Assembly: GCA_963573305.1 (NCBI GenBank)
Contig: OY754337.1
Span: forward strand, 78,877,094-78,941,093
Source of the DNA: Pyrrhosoma nymphula
Taxonomy: Eukaryota; Arthropoda; Insecta; Odonata; Coenagrionidae
Direction: 5' to 3'
DNA length: 64,000 nucleotides
Shown: in pieces, positions 35,822 through 47,384 of the stretch
How positions within the stretch are numbered: position 1 is the first letter of the stretch
Layout of the letters: every line of letters begins with the position of its first letter
The notes under the pieces: model-generated
Seen by the model: the letters and a program-made list of their open reading frames with translations, nothing else
Told to the model about the DNA's origin: nothing
The model's database searches: none
Program-made: the position numbers and the translations under genes

Positions 35822-36592
35822 ATATATTACAAATATATTAAAGATTGATAATAAATGAATTAATATAATTATATTATCAGGACTATTTATTAAAATAGGA
35901 GCACCACCATTGCATTTTTGATTTCCAGGAGTAACACAAGGATTATCTTGATAGAATTGTACAATATTAATAACACGACAAAAGATTGCACCTTTAGTAA
36001 TAATAGGATATCAACTGACTACAGGAGTATTTCGAAATATTATTATTATTATCATATTAAGAGTAATTGTAGGAGAAGCTGGATGTTTTAATCAAACATC
36101 CATTCGTAAAATTGTAGCATACTCATCAATTAGACATATAGGGTGATTAATTATAGCAATGTTAATGGGAACATAATATTGAACCATGTATTTTGAATTA
36201 TATACAGTACTCAATATTGCAGTAGTAGCACTCTAAATAGTAAATTCACTATCTTATTTATCTCAAATGTTTTCATTTAAAATAGGAAGCACAATAAAAT
36301 ATGCCTTATTTATAAGAATATTATAACTAGAAGGACATCCACCTTTTCCAGGATTCTTAATAAAATGAATAATTATTCAAAATGAATAATAAATGAATTA
36401 ATTATGATTTTTATAACTATAATAACAATAATTGCACTTTACTTCTGTCTATGAATAACATACAGAGGTTTTACCCTAAATTATCAAACATCTTATAGAT
36501 CTAATAAAAAAAGGAATAAGTCACTGACTTGTGCATCAAAATCTAATTCATTAAAAAGTATCCCATTTATTACATTAATCCATTTATATTAC

Positions 36593-36651
36593 GATCTTAT
36601 GTTAAATAAACAAATAACCTTCAAAGTTATAAATAAAAGTAATAATCTCTC
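36593..36651 (+). pseudogene. trnW: Mitochondrial trnW copy within the NUMT
   Basis: A perfect 5-bp anticodon stem ATAAC/GTTAT (36614-36618, 36626-36630) encloses the loop CTTCAAA with anticodon TCA, as in invertebrate mitochondrial tRNA-Trp. A TTAAATAAA-type D arm precedes it. The acceptor stem is eroded. Confidence 0.85.
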
Positions 36652-36720
36652 TGGTATTAGTTTATAATAACAACTTTAGAATTGCAGTCTATTCTCATAA
36701 TTTGACTGTGAATCCTAGTA
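36652..36720 (-). pseudogene. trnC: Mitochondrial trnC-like remnant
   Basis: On the minus strand a loop CTGCAAT with anticodon GCA is closed by a 4-bp stem with one mismatch. Position and orientation after trnW agree with trnC in insects. Acceptor arms do not pair well. Confidence 0.5.
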
Positions 36721-37484
36721 AGTGAGGATAATTATTCCTCGTACACAGATTTTACTCAATCTATCCTGACTAACGTATAATATGGCTTATGTGAAGATTA
36801 GGATCTGACAAAAAATTCACCACGAAATAAATAAAACAGCAATGACGATGATATCGTTTAATATGTAGTGCCAATTAATTTCAACTATATATTTGCATGC
36901 CGATATCAACTGGGTTTGAGTTTCGACTGGCAATGATGGAGCGTTCGATATATCGTGCCAGATTTGGCCAAACTATTCTCAGAGACCCAAGATGAATTTC
37001 CCAGACTGCCAATCATGCAAAATTAAGGCGGAGATTTGAGATTTAGAGCTGAAGAAGTAAATCACGCAAATGCCAGCTTTAAGTTTCCCTTTTCGTCCTG
37101 TCCTTCTTACCCTTTGCATGCAGCTTTAAAACAATGGTGCCGCTTATTTTTAGGAATTGAGACAGATTGAGTTTTCAACCTCTAAGAATAATCGATGCGG
37201 GGAGAATATTCACGCGTTGAACTCTTGCCACTGTCCGTCATCGAGGTCCCGAACTGCGGAGGGCCAAAGAATTTCGAAAGGAAATACATACGTGCCGATT
37301 AAAACGGGCGATGAAACTGTATTCTAATGCACGCTCAATGACTCTTAGACGGAGATCGAAGGGTCAAAAAACTCTCCAGGAAGGAAGTTTTCAACGATGA
37401 TCGGCACCCTATCGCATCCGGGTTTTCAAGAATTCAAGGACCCGCTCGTTTATCACGAGATAGGTTTCGGCGTTGGTCTTCATA
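36721..37484. other. Intergenic DNA, nothing recognised
   Basis: No supported gene; GC slightly higher than the surroundings. Confidence 0.4.
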
Positions 37485-38430
37485 ATGTAGAAAGTTTCAT
37501 TGCAATTTTCTAAAGATAAAGATTTATTCTACCGGGGTCTCGATGCACCGTACCATCATCAGCTAGGTGCATAGGGTTTGCAGACCATGGTAGGTATTTT
37601 TACAAATATGGTAAAGTATAACATGTATTATATATATAGGTACGTATGATTTGGAAACTTTTTGTACCTGATGATCTACACCTACAAAATACCCTGCAAG
37701 CCACCTCAAGGGTGTGTGGCAAGGGGTGAGTAGTCACCAAAATGCATTACACTCTAGGGACCCAAACGTTAGTGTAACTACGACTAATTATGTATTAACA
37801 TAAATCGCTAATGATTGTCACGAGGCGAATCCTCACAAGCATGCTCTACATTATAGATATGTTACCAATGTTAGAGGGACCGTTAGTATTTATGTATTTT
37901 GCAACTACATAAACGGACAGATATACAAGAGTTATGCTGACAACATGTACGGCGTGCTGTAAGTACCAGGTAGCAGTTAAAGAATCAAGTATCAGGGAGT
38001 ACTAATACTGCTGTTATGGTCTCCTTTCGTTCGTGGGAAAAATGTTTTTAATCTGTCCATTCTGCAGTCTAGTAACATAATTTTATTGTAATGATCTGAT
38101 CTATCGTAGTATGTCGGATTTCGTTAAATATTATTAACGTCGTCAGAAAATAAATCGGTTTGGAACTTACATAATAGATTAAGTCTAAATTTTAATCGTT
38201 GGTTATGAAAGCGATTCCCATCCCAGTTGCTTCAAAAGGTCAGTAACACTCACGAGATTATCATAACGGCCACAAATATATATATTTATGTATACATGAT
38301 TTACAAACTTTATGTAATGTTTTATTTTATTTTTATTTTATCATCTACTTTATGTATCATCATGATGCAATGCATCGAAACCCGGGTCGTACAATTCTTT
38401 ATCTGTGGAATATTGAAATTTTAATTTCCA
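37485..38430. mobile_element. Penelope-like palindrome, unit 3, split by a LINE
   Basis: The left arm (AGATAAAGATTTATTCTACC, then GGGGTCTCGATGCACCGTAC, ending CATCATCAG) pairs with the right arm (TGATGCAATGCATCGAAACC then CGGGTCGTACAATTCTTTAT). The hammerhead 3' core GAAACCCGGGTC survives on the right arm (38378 region), while the 5' half-core is shifted (CATGATG). The CR1-like LINE at 37672-38275 sits between the arms, so it inserted later. Confidence 0.7.
37672..38275 (-). mobile_element. CR1-like LINE, 5'-truncated copy nested in unit 3
   Basis: The 3' terminus (TCTACACCTACAAAATACCC) and 3' UTR match the 33466 copy. The coding part from about 37998 to 38272 matches the end of the RT gene (TATGGTCTCCTTTCGTTCGT, CCCATCCCAGTTGCTTC) but carries frame-breaking indels. 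About 40 bases of imperfect direct repeat flank the copy (37631-37668 and 38279-38317), possibly a long target-site duplication. Confidence 0.85.
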
Positions 38431-39740
38431 AATTATGTTGAAATTCCACAACATCGCGCCTGATACCTCCCTTTTTGTTGGTCTTCATATTATTTGCAAA
38501 TGACCAATAAGTTGACCAAATGACCAATCTCTTATACGTAAGTTCCTAATGTTATTATCCTTGGGAGCCAAAGGGACTTGTTGGGAGCCAAAGGGACTCC
38601 CCAAGGGTTGTGATTCCCCGCGATAAATAAGCAATCAATGCAATTGGGAATCCATCTCATATTCTATTAAATGGAAAGAGACTCATGTATGTTAAATATG
38701 AACTCCAGTTGATTATTTAAAACAACATGTTTGCAATATCAGTGCAGTTTGGAACTAATTTAAAAAAAACATAAATTAGCCATCGTCGAAGAATCAGTTT
38801 TTGCAATAAAAAATTCACCGATAAACTTATCGAATATACGGCGTGAGCTTGTGTATTAGATTGAAATGTAGTGGGTGTAACTCAGCAACAATGGAGCAAG
38901 AGCTTTTTATCAAGACTGGCCTCAAAGGAAAGGAAAATTTATGCAATCACTCGAGCGAATCAATTCCATTCACCTATTTATTCTTAGAGAGACAAACCAT
39001 TACATATTTTCAGAATGTCATTTTTTGCATAGGATAGTCTTGCAATACCTAGGCCAACATATAAATGTCACCATACTGGAGTTTAGTTTGTTTTCCTATT
39101 CCAATTAAACAATATGTTAAAAGCAAACAAAGCATTATTTATCTAACTCCAAAGTAATTCTCAATACGACACTAATGTATTACATCTGGTGATGGTGAAC
39201 CTACCCATGGAAACCTTTTGCTTTACGATGTGAAGTAAGGGAGAGAAATCCTTCGGAAAAAATGAGCATCTGCACATCCTAGTGTTTTCAATGGGAAATA
39301 TGGCTGCAATCATAAAAAGTGCCCAAAATAATTGAGGTATATGATCCCAAACAAGAATCAAGCAACTATGTGAAAACGTTGACAAGCGTCTTTGTAGAAG
39401 CGAGAATGCAGATCACATTGATCGATACTGAAACTCCAAATTCGTGTTCTAACATTTGAACAGCGTGTACTTGATACATTCTCAATTAAAAAACCGGATG
39501 AACGACATATTTTTCTCTAGTTTTCATTTGAAAATAAATAATTCTCCCCTTACCACAGTGAGCAATGAGGAGTTTGCAATTTCAGTATTAGTCAACGAAT
39601 TTCCCTTTTTCTGTTCCCATTTTTTCATCAGATACTTTTAGATCTGCTATGGCATGTAGGTACTTACATATCTCGAAGACAACAATCGAGAACCATGGAA
39701 ATAATTACCCGTTGTCTTGAAACAACTGATAAGTATAATA
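38431..39740. other. Intergenic DNA, nothing recognised
   Basis: A local duplication of TTGGGAGCCAAAGGGACT near 38570-38600. No supported gene. Confidence 0.4.
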
Positions 39741-39931
39741 CGGAATAATTTAATAACTTTGTTAACTCCACTAATTATTTATTACCACGACTCGGGTGTC
39801 AACACTTGGTGTCATCTTCAGGTAAAAAATGTGGTGAAGTATTTTTCACCTGAAGATGACACCAAGTGTTGAAAACCGAGTCGTGCTAATAAATAATTTG
39901 TGGAGTTAACAAAGATTTTATAATTATTCCG
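39741..39931. mobile_element. Penelope-like palindrome, unit 4 (complete, 191 bp)
   Basis: Near-perfect inverted halves: CGGAATAATTTAATAACTTT ... on the left and ...TTTATAATTATTCCG on the right. Between them are GTTAACTCCAC and ATTTATTA blocks, then the hammerhead core in each arm. Loop sequence GTAAAAAATGTGGTGAAGTA (39832-39851) separates the arms. Confidence 0.85.
39850..39882 (+). ncRNA. Hammerhead ribozyme-like motif (slightly altered)
   Basis: CTGAAGA (39850-39856), helix II ACAC-CAA-GTGT, GAAA (39871-39874), then an extra A and CCGAGTC. The extra base before helix III makes activity uncertain. The opposite arm (minus strand, 39788-39832) has the same helix II but GACA in place of GAAA. 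Confidence 0.6.
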
Positions 39932-40539
39932 TAATGGAGCAATTCTACAAGGTCAAGCCTACAACCGTTCCCTTTGTGATAAGTGTATATTTTGCGGAGA
40001 AGAAATATGGGCAACACCAGATGACTCCTTAAATATCACTAATACCGACAAAATAATCTGATATACAATATAATCTTTTGCATCTCTTAATGAGGCCATC
40101 CACTTGATTGACCATTGGCACCTTCAACAACCGTATGGCACAGTGAAAATGGTAATGATCGTTAAAAAAAATTGGGACCCCGAAAAATGGACTCAGTGCA
40201 AACAAACTTACTGTACTTCGAAATAGTTAGAAGGAAATCTAAGAGAGAATTAGGCTTAGATTCACTGAGTTGACCTCTCCGAAACTCCAGGAATTGAAGG
40301 AAATTTAAACTTCCCACGCCCGTAATTGCTCCTGCTAGACGTTCAAATCGTTGGAAACCATAACAGGAGTTTTGAAACTTCTTTTAATGAAGAACTAAGA
40401 CCAAAACACCGTAGGCAGACTGAAAACCTGAACTTAACGATCGGGAATCGTTGAGCAAACCCCAGTGATTTGCAGCTATTAACCGTAACCAGAAGCAATA
40501 CATTGGCACCTCTCTCCACCAAACCGCATGCATTATCTC
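39932..40539. other. Intergenic DNA, nothing recognised
   Basis: No supported gene. Confidence 0.4.
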
Positions 40540-40970
40540 TTCTACATCTACAAAATGCCCTGCATGCCACCTCAAAGGTGTGTGGCAGGGGGTGAGTTGT
40601 CACCAACATGCATTAAACTAGACCCTATTAAAATTAGTGTAACTACGACTATTGATACATTAGCATAAATATCTAATGCTTGTCAGGAGACGAAGCCTCA
40701 CAAGCATGCACTACACTAAAGATATGCTACCAATGTTAGAGGGACCGTTAGTTTTTATGTATTTTGCAACTACATAAACGGACAGAGATTCGAAAATTAT
40801 GCTGATAACATGCACGGCGTGCTGTAAGTACTTGGTAGCAGATATGGATACAAGTATTTGGGAGTACTAAGTACTACTACGAAGGGATAGACTCCCTTTC
40901 GACAAACCTAGTTAAAAGTCTCATTGGCAGCCGTTATGGCCTCTTTATCGTTTGCGGAAAGCTCTTATTC
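40540..40970 (-). mobile_element. CR1-like LINE 3' UTR copy, truncated
   Basis: Begins TTCTACATCTACAAAATGCC and runs through the 3' UTR, including CACGGCGTGCTGTAAGTAC, to the GGCAGCCGTTATGGCC block that encodes the very end of the RT frame. It is truncated near 40970. Confidence 0.88.
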
Positions 40971-41493
40971 CCTTTGGAAACGAAAATGGGCGAGTCTAGA
41001 GCATTTATGAGTTTTGACTGTGGTTGCAACAGTAGAAATGCATGGCATTGCCACAGTCGTCGTTTATCTCGGCCCAACCACTGCACGAATAGTCAGTTAT
41101 GATGCAGACGCGTGCCTCCAGACCGTTTGGGAGCACTTCTTATGGCGATATATCACGAATAAAGTACCTTTTTATGGGCCTGGAACGAGGAGTCCCTCAA
41201 GAACTGAAGCCGTTACTCTGGACGCCCTATTTGGAAATCGTTCACATTAGCGGTGGGGAATAAAGAGGCTTGGATCGCAAACCGCGATTGCCACGGACTT
41301 AACTCTTTGGCGATAGACGCTAGTATTCTGTGCGGATCTCCCACGGGAGACTTACGAAGGTCGATCAAAACAAAATGGGACACTTGAGGCGCGGAGACGA
41401 CTTCCGGTTTGACGACGAGTGAAGTGCGAATGGAACGGTTTAGCGAACGTTCGGGCAACGTGTTCCGTAAATGTACTAAACTAATTATTTTGA
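40971..41493. other. Spacer with a 78-codon ORF (41014-41250, +) of unknown meaning
   Basis: The ORF (with VVVYLGPTTARIVSYDADAC) has a balanced, protein-like composition, but I recognise no family and see no splice context. Confidence 0.3.
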
Positions 41494-42029
41494 GGGGACC
41501 ATTTAAGTATTTGGTACGTAATACGTTTTGGGGAGGGAGGGGGGTTGGGCTTTTCTTACGTTGTCTTACGTAGGGGGGTAAGGGGGTCCGAGACGGTCTT
41601 ACGTAAGATATAAGTCACTTCTGAATTCGCGTTTTTATTACTTTTAAAAATTATTTTCGTAGAAAAAATCTTGCTTTTTTTAGGGTCACCGCCGCGGCGG
41701 TACGCCTGAATGTATGCTAAACTATAGAAAAACGTAAAACCAATTCGTTACGTTGATTAGTTTGGAGATGTCGCATTTTCAAAGATCACATCTTTTGCGA
41801 GCTTTGTGTAGGCACAGAAAATCGCTAAATATCAAAAACCGTTATCAATATCCGTGATGAGGTCCGTTTTTGCGCATTTTGACATAGAATCCCCCATAGT
41901 TTGCTATATATGTCTATGTTTTCAAAAATGTCTGATAACTTACGTAAGATTAGGATGATAGGGTTCGTGAAATCTAGCGTTGTCTTACATGGGGGGTAAA
42001 AATCGTCTTACGTAATACTTGAATAGCCC
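41494..42029 (+). mobile_element. TACGTAAG-terminus element, copy C
   Basis: About 536 bp. The left end is GGGGACCATTTAAGTATTTG and the right end is CGTAATACTTGAATAGCCC. Subterminal blocks contain TTACGTTGTCTTACGTAGG and GTCTTACATGGGGGG. The interior differs from copies A and B but matches copy D at 11170-11520, so at least two subfamilies share ends. The flanking triplets (TGA, ATA) do not match. Confidence 0.8.
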
Positions 42030-42567
42030 ATAAGGCGCTTAAGTCACCCAAAGATGAGTTTAATGCTGTGTTTGAAAAGTAATTAAAATTCCTCATTTGA
42101 AGTACGCAAATTTTCTGAGCAAAAACGCCCTTGGGTAAAAAATTCGGAATTTTAAGATTTAAGTGCTCGTGGCTCCATCTCTCCCAGTCCATCGATCCCT
42201 TTGCTCCCAGGAATTAATGAGTGTATCACTATAGAGAGTAAGAAGTCGCATTAAAATATTTTAAATGGAAGTTACCATGAAGAAAGCACAATACCTTATA
42301 AGATAAGCGAAAAAACTATGAAAAATTTCTGTTACTGTCAAAATAATTATGAGATTGTTACTTTATTTAAGTGAAAGATTTCTTACTGCAAATAATACAG
42401 AACTACGAGCCATGTCCTATCGGCGCCGATCGATCGCCTGTTGTTTGGTTTACCTCTAGCGCCTCTAGCTGTTGTCCGCAACAGGGTGTTTCGCGGAACT
42501 GTTTAAGCTTTGAAAATGTTTCGGTTGCTATACAGTTGCAATGATACTGCGTTTTTCTTTTAAGAAC
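42030..42567. other. Intergenic spacer
   Basis: Nothing recognised. Confidence 0.4.
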
Positions 42568-43092
42568 GTTCGGTGGTTTCTCACAACGAATTCTCGGGAA
42601 TTCGACGAAACTTGCTAGAAGCATTAATTATGTTTTCCTAAAGCTACCGGAATTTTTTCAAAATTATTTACCGCAGATTTCTTAGGATACTTGATGCGGA
42701 AGTGAGCATGAAATTACATGGTTTCTTATGGGAACGCGAGGTGCGACTAGCTTTATTCATCGAAAAGAACGTTCTATAGTTAAGAAAAAGAAAAATAATT
42801 TAAATCATAAATAGAATTATGTGTGAAAATCGTTTTATATACTTTATTTTTCTTATTTTTGTTTTTCTTATTCTTATTCTTAACTCGAAAAGGTTCTTTT
42901 TGATGAATTAAGCTACTCGTACCTTGTGTTTTCATAAGAACCCATGTAATATTTTGTCTACTTCTCAATCAAATATCTTAAGTAATCTGCGGTAAATAAT
43001 TCTGAAAAAAATCTGGGAGATTTAAGACAACATAAGTAATGCTTCCAGCAAGTTTCGTCAAATTCTCTTAAGTTGAATGAAACCACCGAACC
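42568..43092. mobile_element. Foldback element with GTTCGGTGGTTT ends, copy 1
   Basis: Arms of about 150-190 bp: GTTCGGTGGTTTCTC... at the left returns as ...GAAACCACCGAAC at the right. Inner blocks CGAAACTTGCTAGAAGCATT and TTTACCGCAGATTTCTTAGG return inverted near 43052 and 42985. The middle is AT-rich (TTCTTATTTTTGTTTTTCTT). No ORF. The same element occurs at 54648-55180. Confidence 0.85.
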
Positions 43093-45040
43093 TCCTTCAT
43101 GCCACCGCTAGCATATCGGCTCTCTAACTCAAAATTTAACAAGGAATATCCATTCCTCTCAATAACCAACAGTGAGCCATTTTCTACTTGAAGGGATGAG
43201 TCGACTGGTGATTTAAAATTGCATCACGTACAATTGACTTCTGTAAATTTAAGTGCATCCGGAACAGTAATATGCTTTGAGTTTAAGAATTTCCGTAAAA
43301 TTTCGAATGACAGAAAAGTTAGTTTTGTACATTGCTAAGAGCGACAATTTTTAAATTTATCGTGGACGAGCGGAAGGTACCCGTTGAAATTCAACGGGTG
43401 CGAAAAACATTGAACCTATTTTATAAGAAAACCACAAAGCATGGGGAAAAACTGTCAGCGTGGTCATTTGAGGAGTTCGTAACCTATCTTGTATGTTGTG
43501 TTCGTTGTAGTAGACACGCTGACCGTTTTTCATGTACACGGAGAGATGAGTGACTGTTGGTCCACTTTCATGCACGGGACACCCAAAAATAGGCCACTCA
43601 CGACTCATTAATACTTAAATAGCACCCAGGTTGATAGACGGTCACTACGTCTCTCCGGTTCTCTTAGGCCGTCTTCTTAGTGATTAACAGCTTGATCGCT
43701 TCCCTTGTATCGTTATTTTTCTGACAGATCCGAAAATACATATATTTGCATTCAATGACACTATTCAACTTTGATATGTGCGTTGAGTATCTTAATCAGG
43801 ATTTGAGAGTAGGGTACAATCCAGCGGTTGACAACGTCAAAAGGAACATTTGCAGCAGCAGCCATGTTTATTTGACCTCTAAATCCTTCGTCACCCAGAC
43901 TGCGCATTCGGCATAAAGGGTAGCCATAATCATTCGTTTCGGTTACTAAATAAAAAATCTATGGTGATCAATGGTCTTAATGCACTTGTCGATTTTCATG
44001 CACGGATGTCGTTAATTGTGCAGAATTTACGTTATTTTTTCGGGTAAGAAGCATGTGGTGACGTATTATAATTTCCGCCATCTTACAACAGATTTAAGGT
44101 TCGAAACAGATGGGTCTGTATTTGAATCAGATTTATAGCTGGTTACCTTTCCGTAGGTTGGGTTAGGATGATATTTGTGCGGTTCTTCGCGTAACCCGAG
44201 AAACACCACGGGGAGATGCTCATGAGATCGCTGGTGGGCATGTCTTTGAGCATCCAAGCCTAACATTTGTCGTTTTTATTTCAAGGGCTCATTTTATCGC
44301 AAATAAGACATTCAATTTGCTTTAGAAGATTTTTTCGAAAGGTTACTCTTATTTCTGTATGGCATGTTGATGGATATGTTTTTAAGTCCAAGGAGGAGAA
44401 ACACAGCGGCAAGTAAGAGTCTTGAATAGGAAACTCGACGACTGGGTGAATGTACCTAAGTTAACTGCACTTTAACGTTTTTAAACATATATAAATAACT
44501 CGTAACGTTTATGTGGGAATTGGTCTAAAAACAGTTCGCAATCGTAATGAGAGGCAGACGGTTCCACTACGTGTAAAGCATCTGAGTATTAAACGATAAT
44601 AAACAATGCCGTGTTTGTTGTCTCTCATGTGCCCCTGTGAGAATACTTTTTAGAATAGACACTGAAGAGTATACTTGTTGTAAATATGCATTGAATTTAT
44701 CTGTTATCCCCCGAAGCAATCTATCATGGGGCCCTTGAGATTCTGGGCCCTTCTTATGCAGATTTTATTTGTACGTGCTATCATGGGCCTGCAGGAAAAC
44801 GTGGTACCTAATTAAATGCTAGAGGTGTGAATATCCTTTGAAAATCATATCTCTGGTTGTCAAGGAAATATGCTATTGTTGATTTCAGGAAAAATATGAG
44901 ATGTTTCAGCTAAAAGCATTAATTTGAGACAAATACGAAGCGTAAATGAAAATCGATTGAAAGAATTTGAAACGTCATGCATTCGGCCTACCGATAAAAA
45001 AATAAAAAAGACGTAATTTTTTTTGATTGCCTGGGGATAG
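43093..45040. other. Intergenic DNA; perfect palindrome at 43380-43398
   Basis: TACCCGTTGAAATTCAACGG and the next bases form a 9-bp-arm palindrome (ACCCGTTGA/TCAACGGGT). No supported gene. Confidence 0.4.
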
Positions 45041-45365
45041 TTTCCATTCCATTGTTAAAAAGGGAAGTCCTCTTTTTTTCTCTCATTTCTTTTCTTCCGT
45101 AACTCCCCAGTGCCATATTGTAAAATTGTATATTTCCATGTTTGTTTTTTCATGTTCTTGATTAAATCGTTATGCAAATCTAAATGCTGTGTAAAGGCTC
45201 TTCTTACCCGACGCAATCCGACTCTTAAATCGCCCCCACACCACCCCTCCCCCCTCCTCCCTTCCATTCCCTTTATCTCCCAGGTGCGTGGGATTTTTTT
45301 CCCTCCCCACTCCATTAAACCCCCCGACTCGTGCACTTCAAACCCTCCCAATTCAAATTCCTCCT
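45041..45365. other. C/T-rich spacer
   Basis: Polypyrimidine-rich 45180-45360 generates overlapping open frames on both strands. No coding evidence. Confidence 0.4.
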
Positions 45366-45690
45366 AATTGTGGTCAACGTCGAAGGCGGAGGCTACAATG
45401 TGTTACATCCAGAAATGTTTTCTATCTACATGCCAAATTTCAACTCAATCGATCCAGCAGTTTTTGCGCGATGGAGCAACAGACATTCGGACACCGTTTA
45501 AATTTTTATATATTAGTAAGGATCAAACCCCTAACCCTACAAAAAAAGGGTTTTGGTTAATTGAACCCTGCAGTGTTTGCTGTCTACCAGAACGAGCTTG
45601 TGTTCAAAATTTTATCAAAATCGGTCCAGTGGTTTGGGAGGAGAAGTGGAATATTCACACCCACATACCCACATACATTGACTTTTATAT
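45366..45690 (+). repeat. RTE-type LINE 3' tail (two related units)
   Basis: Two consecutive variants of the same phrase occur. The first is CCAAATTTCAACTCAATCGA and then TCCAGCAGTTTTTGCGCGAT (45433 on). The second is AATTTTATCAAAATCGGTCC and then AGTGGTTTGGGAGGAG (45608 on). Each ends in a TTTTATATA(C/T)AT stretch. The ATCAAAATCGGTCCAG phrase is characteristic of RTE-clade 3' ends in arthropods. No RT sequence is attached. Confidence 0.5.
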
Positions 45691-46862
45691 ACATATGATA
45701 AAGATAATAGAAATAATAAAACAGAAAAAAAGCATTGAAAAAAGATACAAAAGCAAACAAAAAAATGAAGTAGCATAGGAAAACAAAAAATAATATATAT
45801 AATATGCAAAATAACAAAAAATGATAAAATTTATAAATAAAAAAAAAGAATAATATAAAGGAAAAATGAAATAAAAAGCTTTTGTCAAATAAATTTAAGT
45901 TTCTCTTTCTCGCAAACGCAACACTTCCACACTCACATTTACTTCAAATGCTATGCTTGCTGATTGTTATTGAACCGGTTGGGTTGGGCTCTTGCACACC
46001 GGGACGGTCTAATTGTATGCGCCTTCGTCGCCGTGAATAAACGGTACGCAAACATCGGGTGTTGGATGTTCGAGTTATGAACGTTCAATTGCTCATTGGA
46101 ATACGTTATCCCAACGGCGAGACCTCGACATTCGCATCATATGCTCAAGGGAGGCAGTTTCTATTCCTAGAAACTCCTGGCACTGTTGGGATGTGCTACC
46201 AAAATTTGAATCCGAGGTCATTTCCAGCTTCGACAATCTATGCAAATTATCGATTAATAGCAAATTCATACCAGTATATAGTTCTCCCCCTCTTCGCAAC
46301 TGAAATCCGTTACAGTATGTAGTTCCAGCTTCGTAAATATTTACGTGATTGCAATTTATTTTTTCATTCGAAAGTTTCTATCAAAAAAATAAGTACTGAC
46401 GCTAATCATTGGCAATATTCAAGATGCCAAGTTAGCTAAAAAGCGCTTTAGAAGGACGTATTGTGACTCTGCGCTGAAAAAGGCACGCCGCAATTATGGC
46501 ATTGATTTTGAGGTCACTAGGTAGTAGTACCTTAAGAATTCCTATATTTTCCACGTACTCAACGTGTTGGTTGTATCTGCTAACAACAGTCTCGCCCGTG
46601 TTACAATAGGCGTCTTCAGGTCGTTCACATAAGTGCAAAGAACTAGAGTAAATTCACAGCTATTCTTCGTAGGTAACGTGAAAGACTACGAAATATCTAT
46701 GAGCAGATAGATTATTTAGATTATTTATAGAATTTACGAATGTTTCTTTGCAAATTAATAATATTTTCATAAGTCAAGAACAGGAAGATTGACCACCAAT
46801 CAGCGGGCTTAAGATTTCGAGTGATGGGACGATTAACTCAACAAATACAAGACTTAACTAGA
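45691..46862. other. A-rich low-complexity DNA (45700-45880) and spacer
   Basis: Long AATAAAA/AAAAAG stretch follows the RTE-like tail. Minus ORFs rich in Phe/Tyr/Ile in this area are artefacts of it. The rest shows nothing. Confidence 0.45.
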
Positions 46863-46865
46863 TAC

Positions 46866-47381
46866 GGGGCCGTTAAAGTATTACGTAAGACGATTTATGC
46901 CATTTTTCTCCCCCCCCCATCCCCTATGTAAGACAATGTAAGATTTTCCCAACCCCCCCTCCCCAATCCCTCTCAGTCTTACGTAAGACGTTAGATGTTT
47001 GTATCTACTCTTCGTTCAATGCTCGCTTTCTGCAGTTTCATCTTTCCATAGAAGTCATCATACAGCTTTGAGCACTGGATATCGTATAATTATTCAGTGT
47101 TGGGAGTACCACATTAATTGAGAATGGAGGTAATGTAGCTAGTGTAATGAAGCTACAAAATAGGAGCATTGGTGTAGCGGTGATACTACGGCAAATACGG
47201 CATTAACGATCTCCATGTCACTGCTAAATTTCATTGGGAAACGATACAATGCTTCAAGACGGACAAATATGTTGCGGAAGTTGGTTCCAGACCCCTGCCC
47301 CCCCCCCCCCCCACGTAAGACAATGTAAGATGATACCAACCCCTCCCCCTAAAACGTCTTAAGTAATACTTGAATGGCCTC
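46866..47381 (-). mobile_element. TACGTAAG-terminus element, copy B
   Basis: 516 bp flanked by TAC (46863-46865 and 47382-47384). Ends are GGGGCCGTTAAAGTATTACG and AGTAATACTTGAATGGCCTC. The interior is the reverse complement of copy A (ATCTACTCTTCGTTCAATGC, CTTTCTGCAGTTTCATCTTT). Contains a C-run of about 15 near 47298. Confidence 0.85.
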
Positions 47382-47384
47382 TAC

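Larger units (their letters stand above)
35822..36720 (+). pseudogene. nad2: Nuclear mitochondrial insertion (NUMT): nad2 3' half, trnW, trnC-like
   Basis: With the invertebrate mitochondrial code the frame from about 35836 to 36390 reads LSGLFIKMGAPPLHFWFPG, then QKIAPL, NQTSIRKIVAYSSISHMGW and PPFPGFLMKWMIIQ. These are conserved NADH dehydrogenase subunit 2 segments. TGA is needed as Trp at several sites, with ATA as Met and AGA as Ser. Four or more TAG/TAA codons interrupt the otherwise unbroken frame, so it is decayed and nuclear. It is followed by trnW and then a segment with a trnC anticodon arm on the minus strand, the ancestral insect order. Confidence 0.93.

Noticed and set aside
45584..45888. 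Overlapping Phe/Ile/Tyr-rich minus ORFs resembling membrane proteins
   Set aside because: They are translations of an A-rich simple-sequence tail on the plus strand, which yields TTT/TAT/ATT codons. Not membrane proteins.
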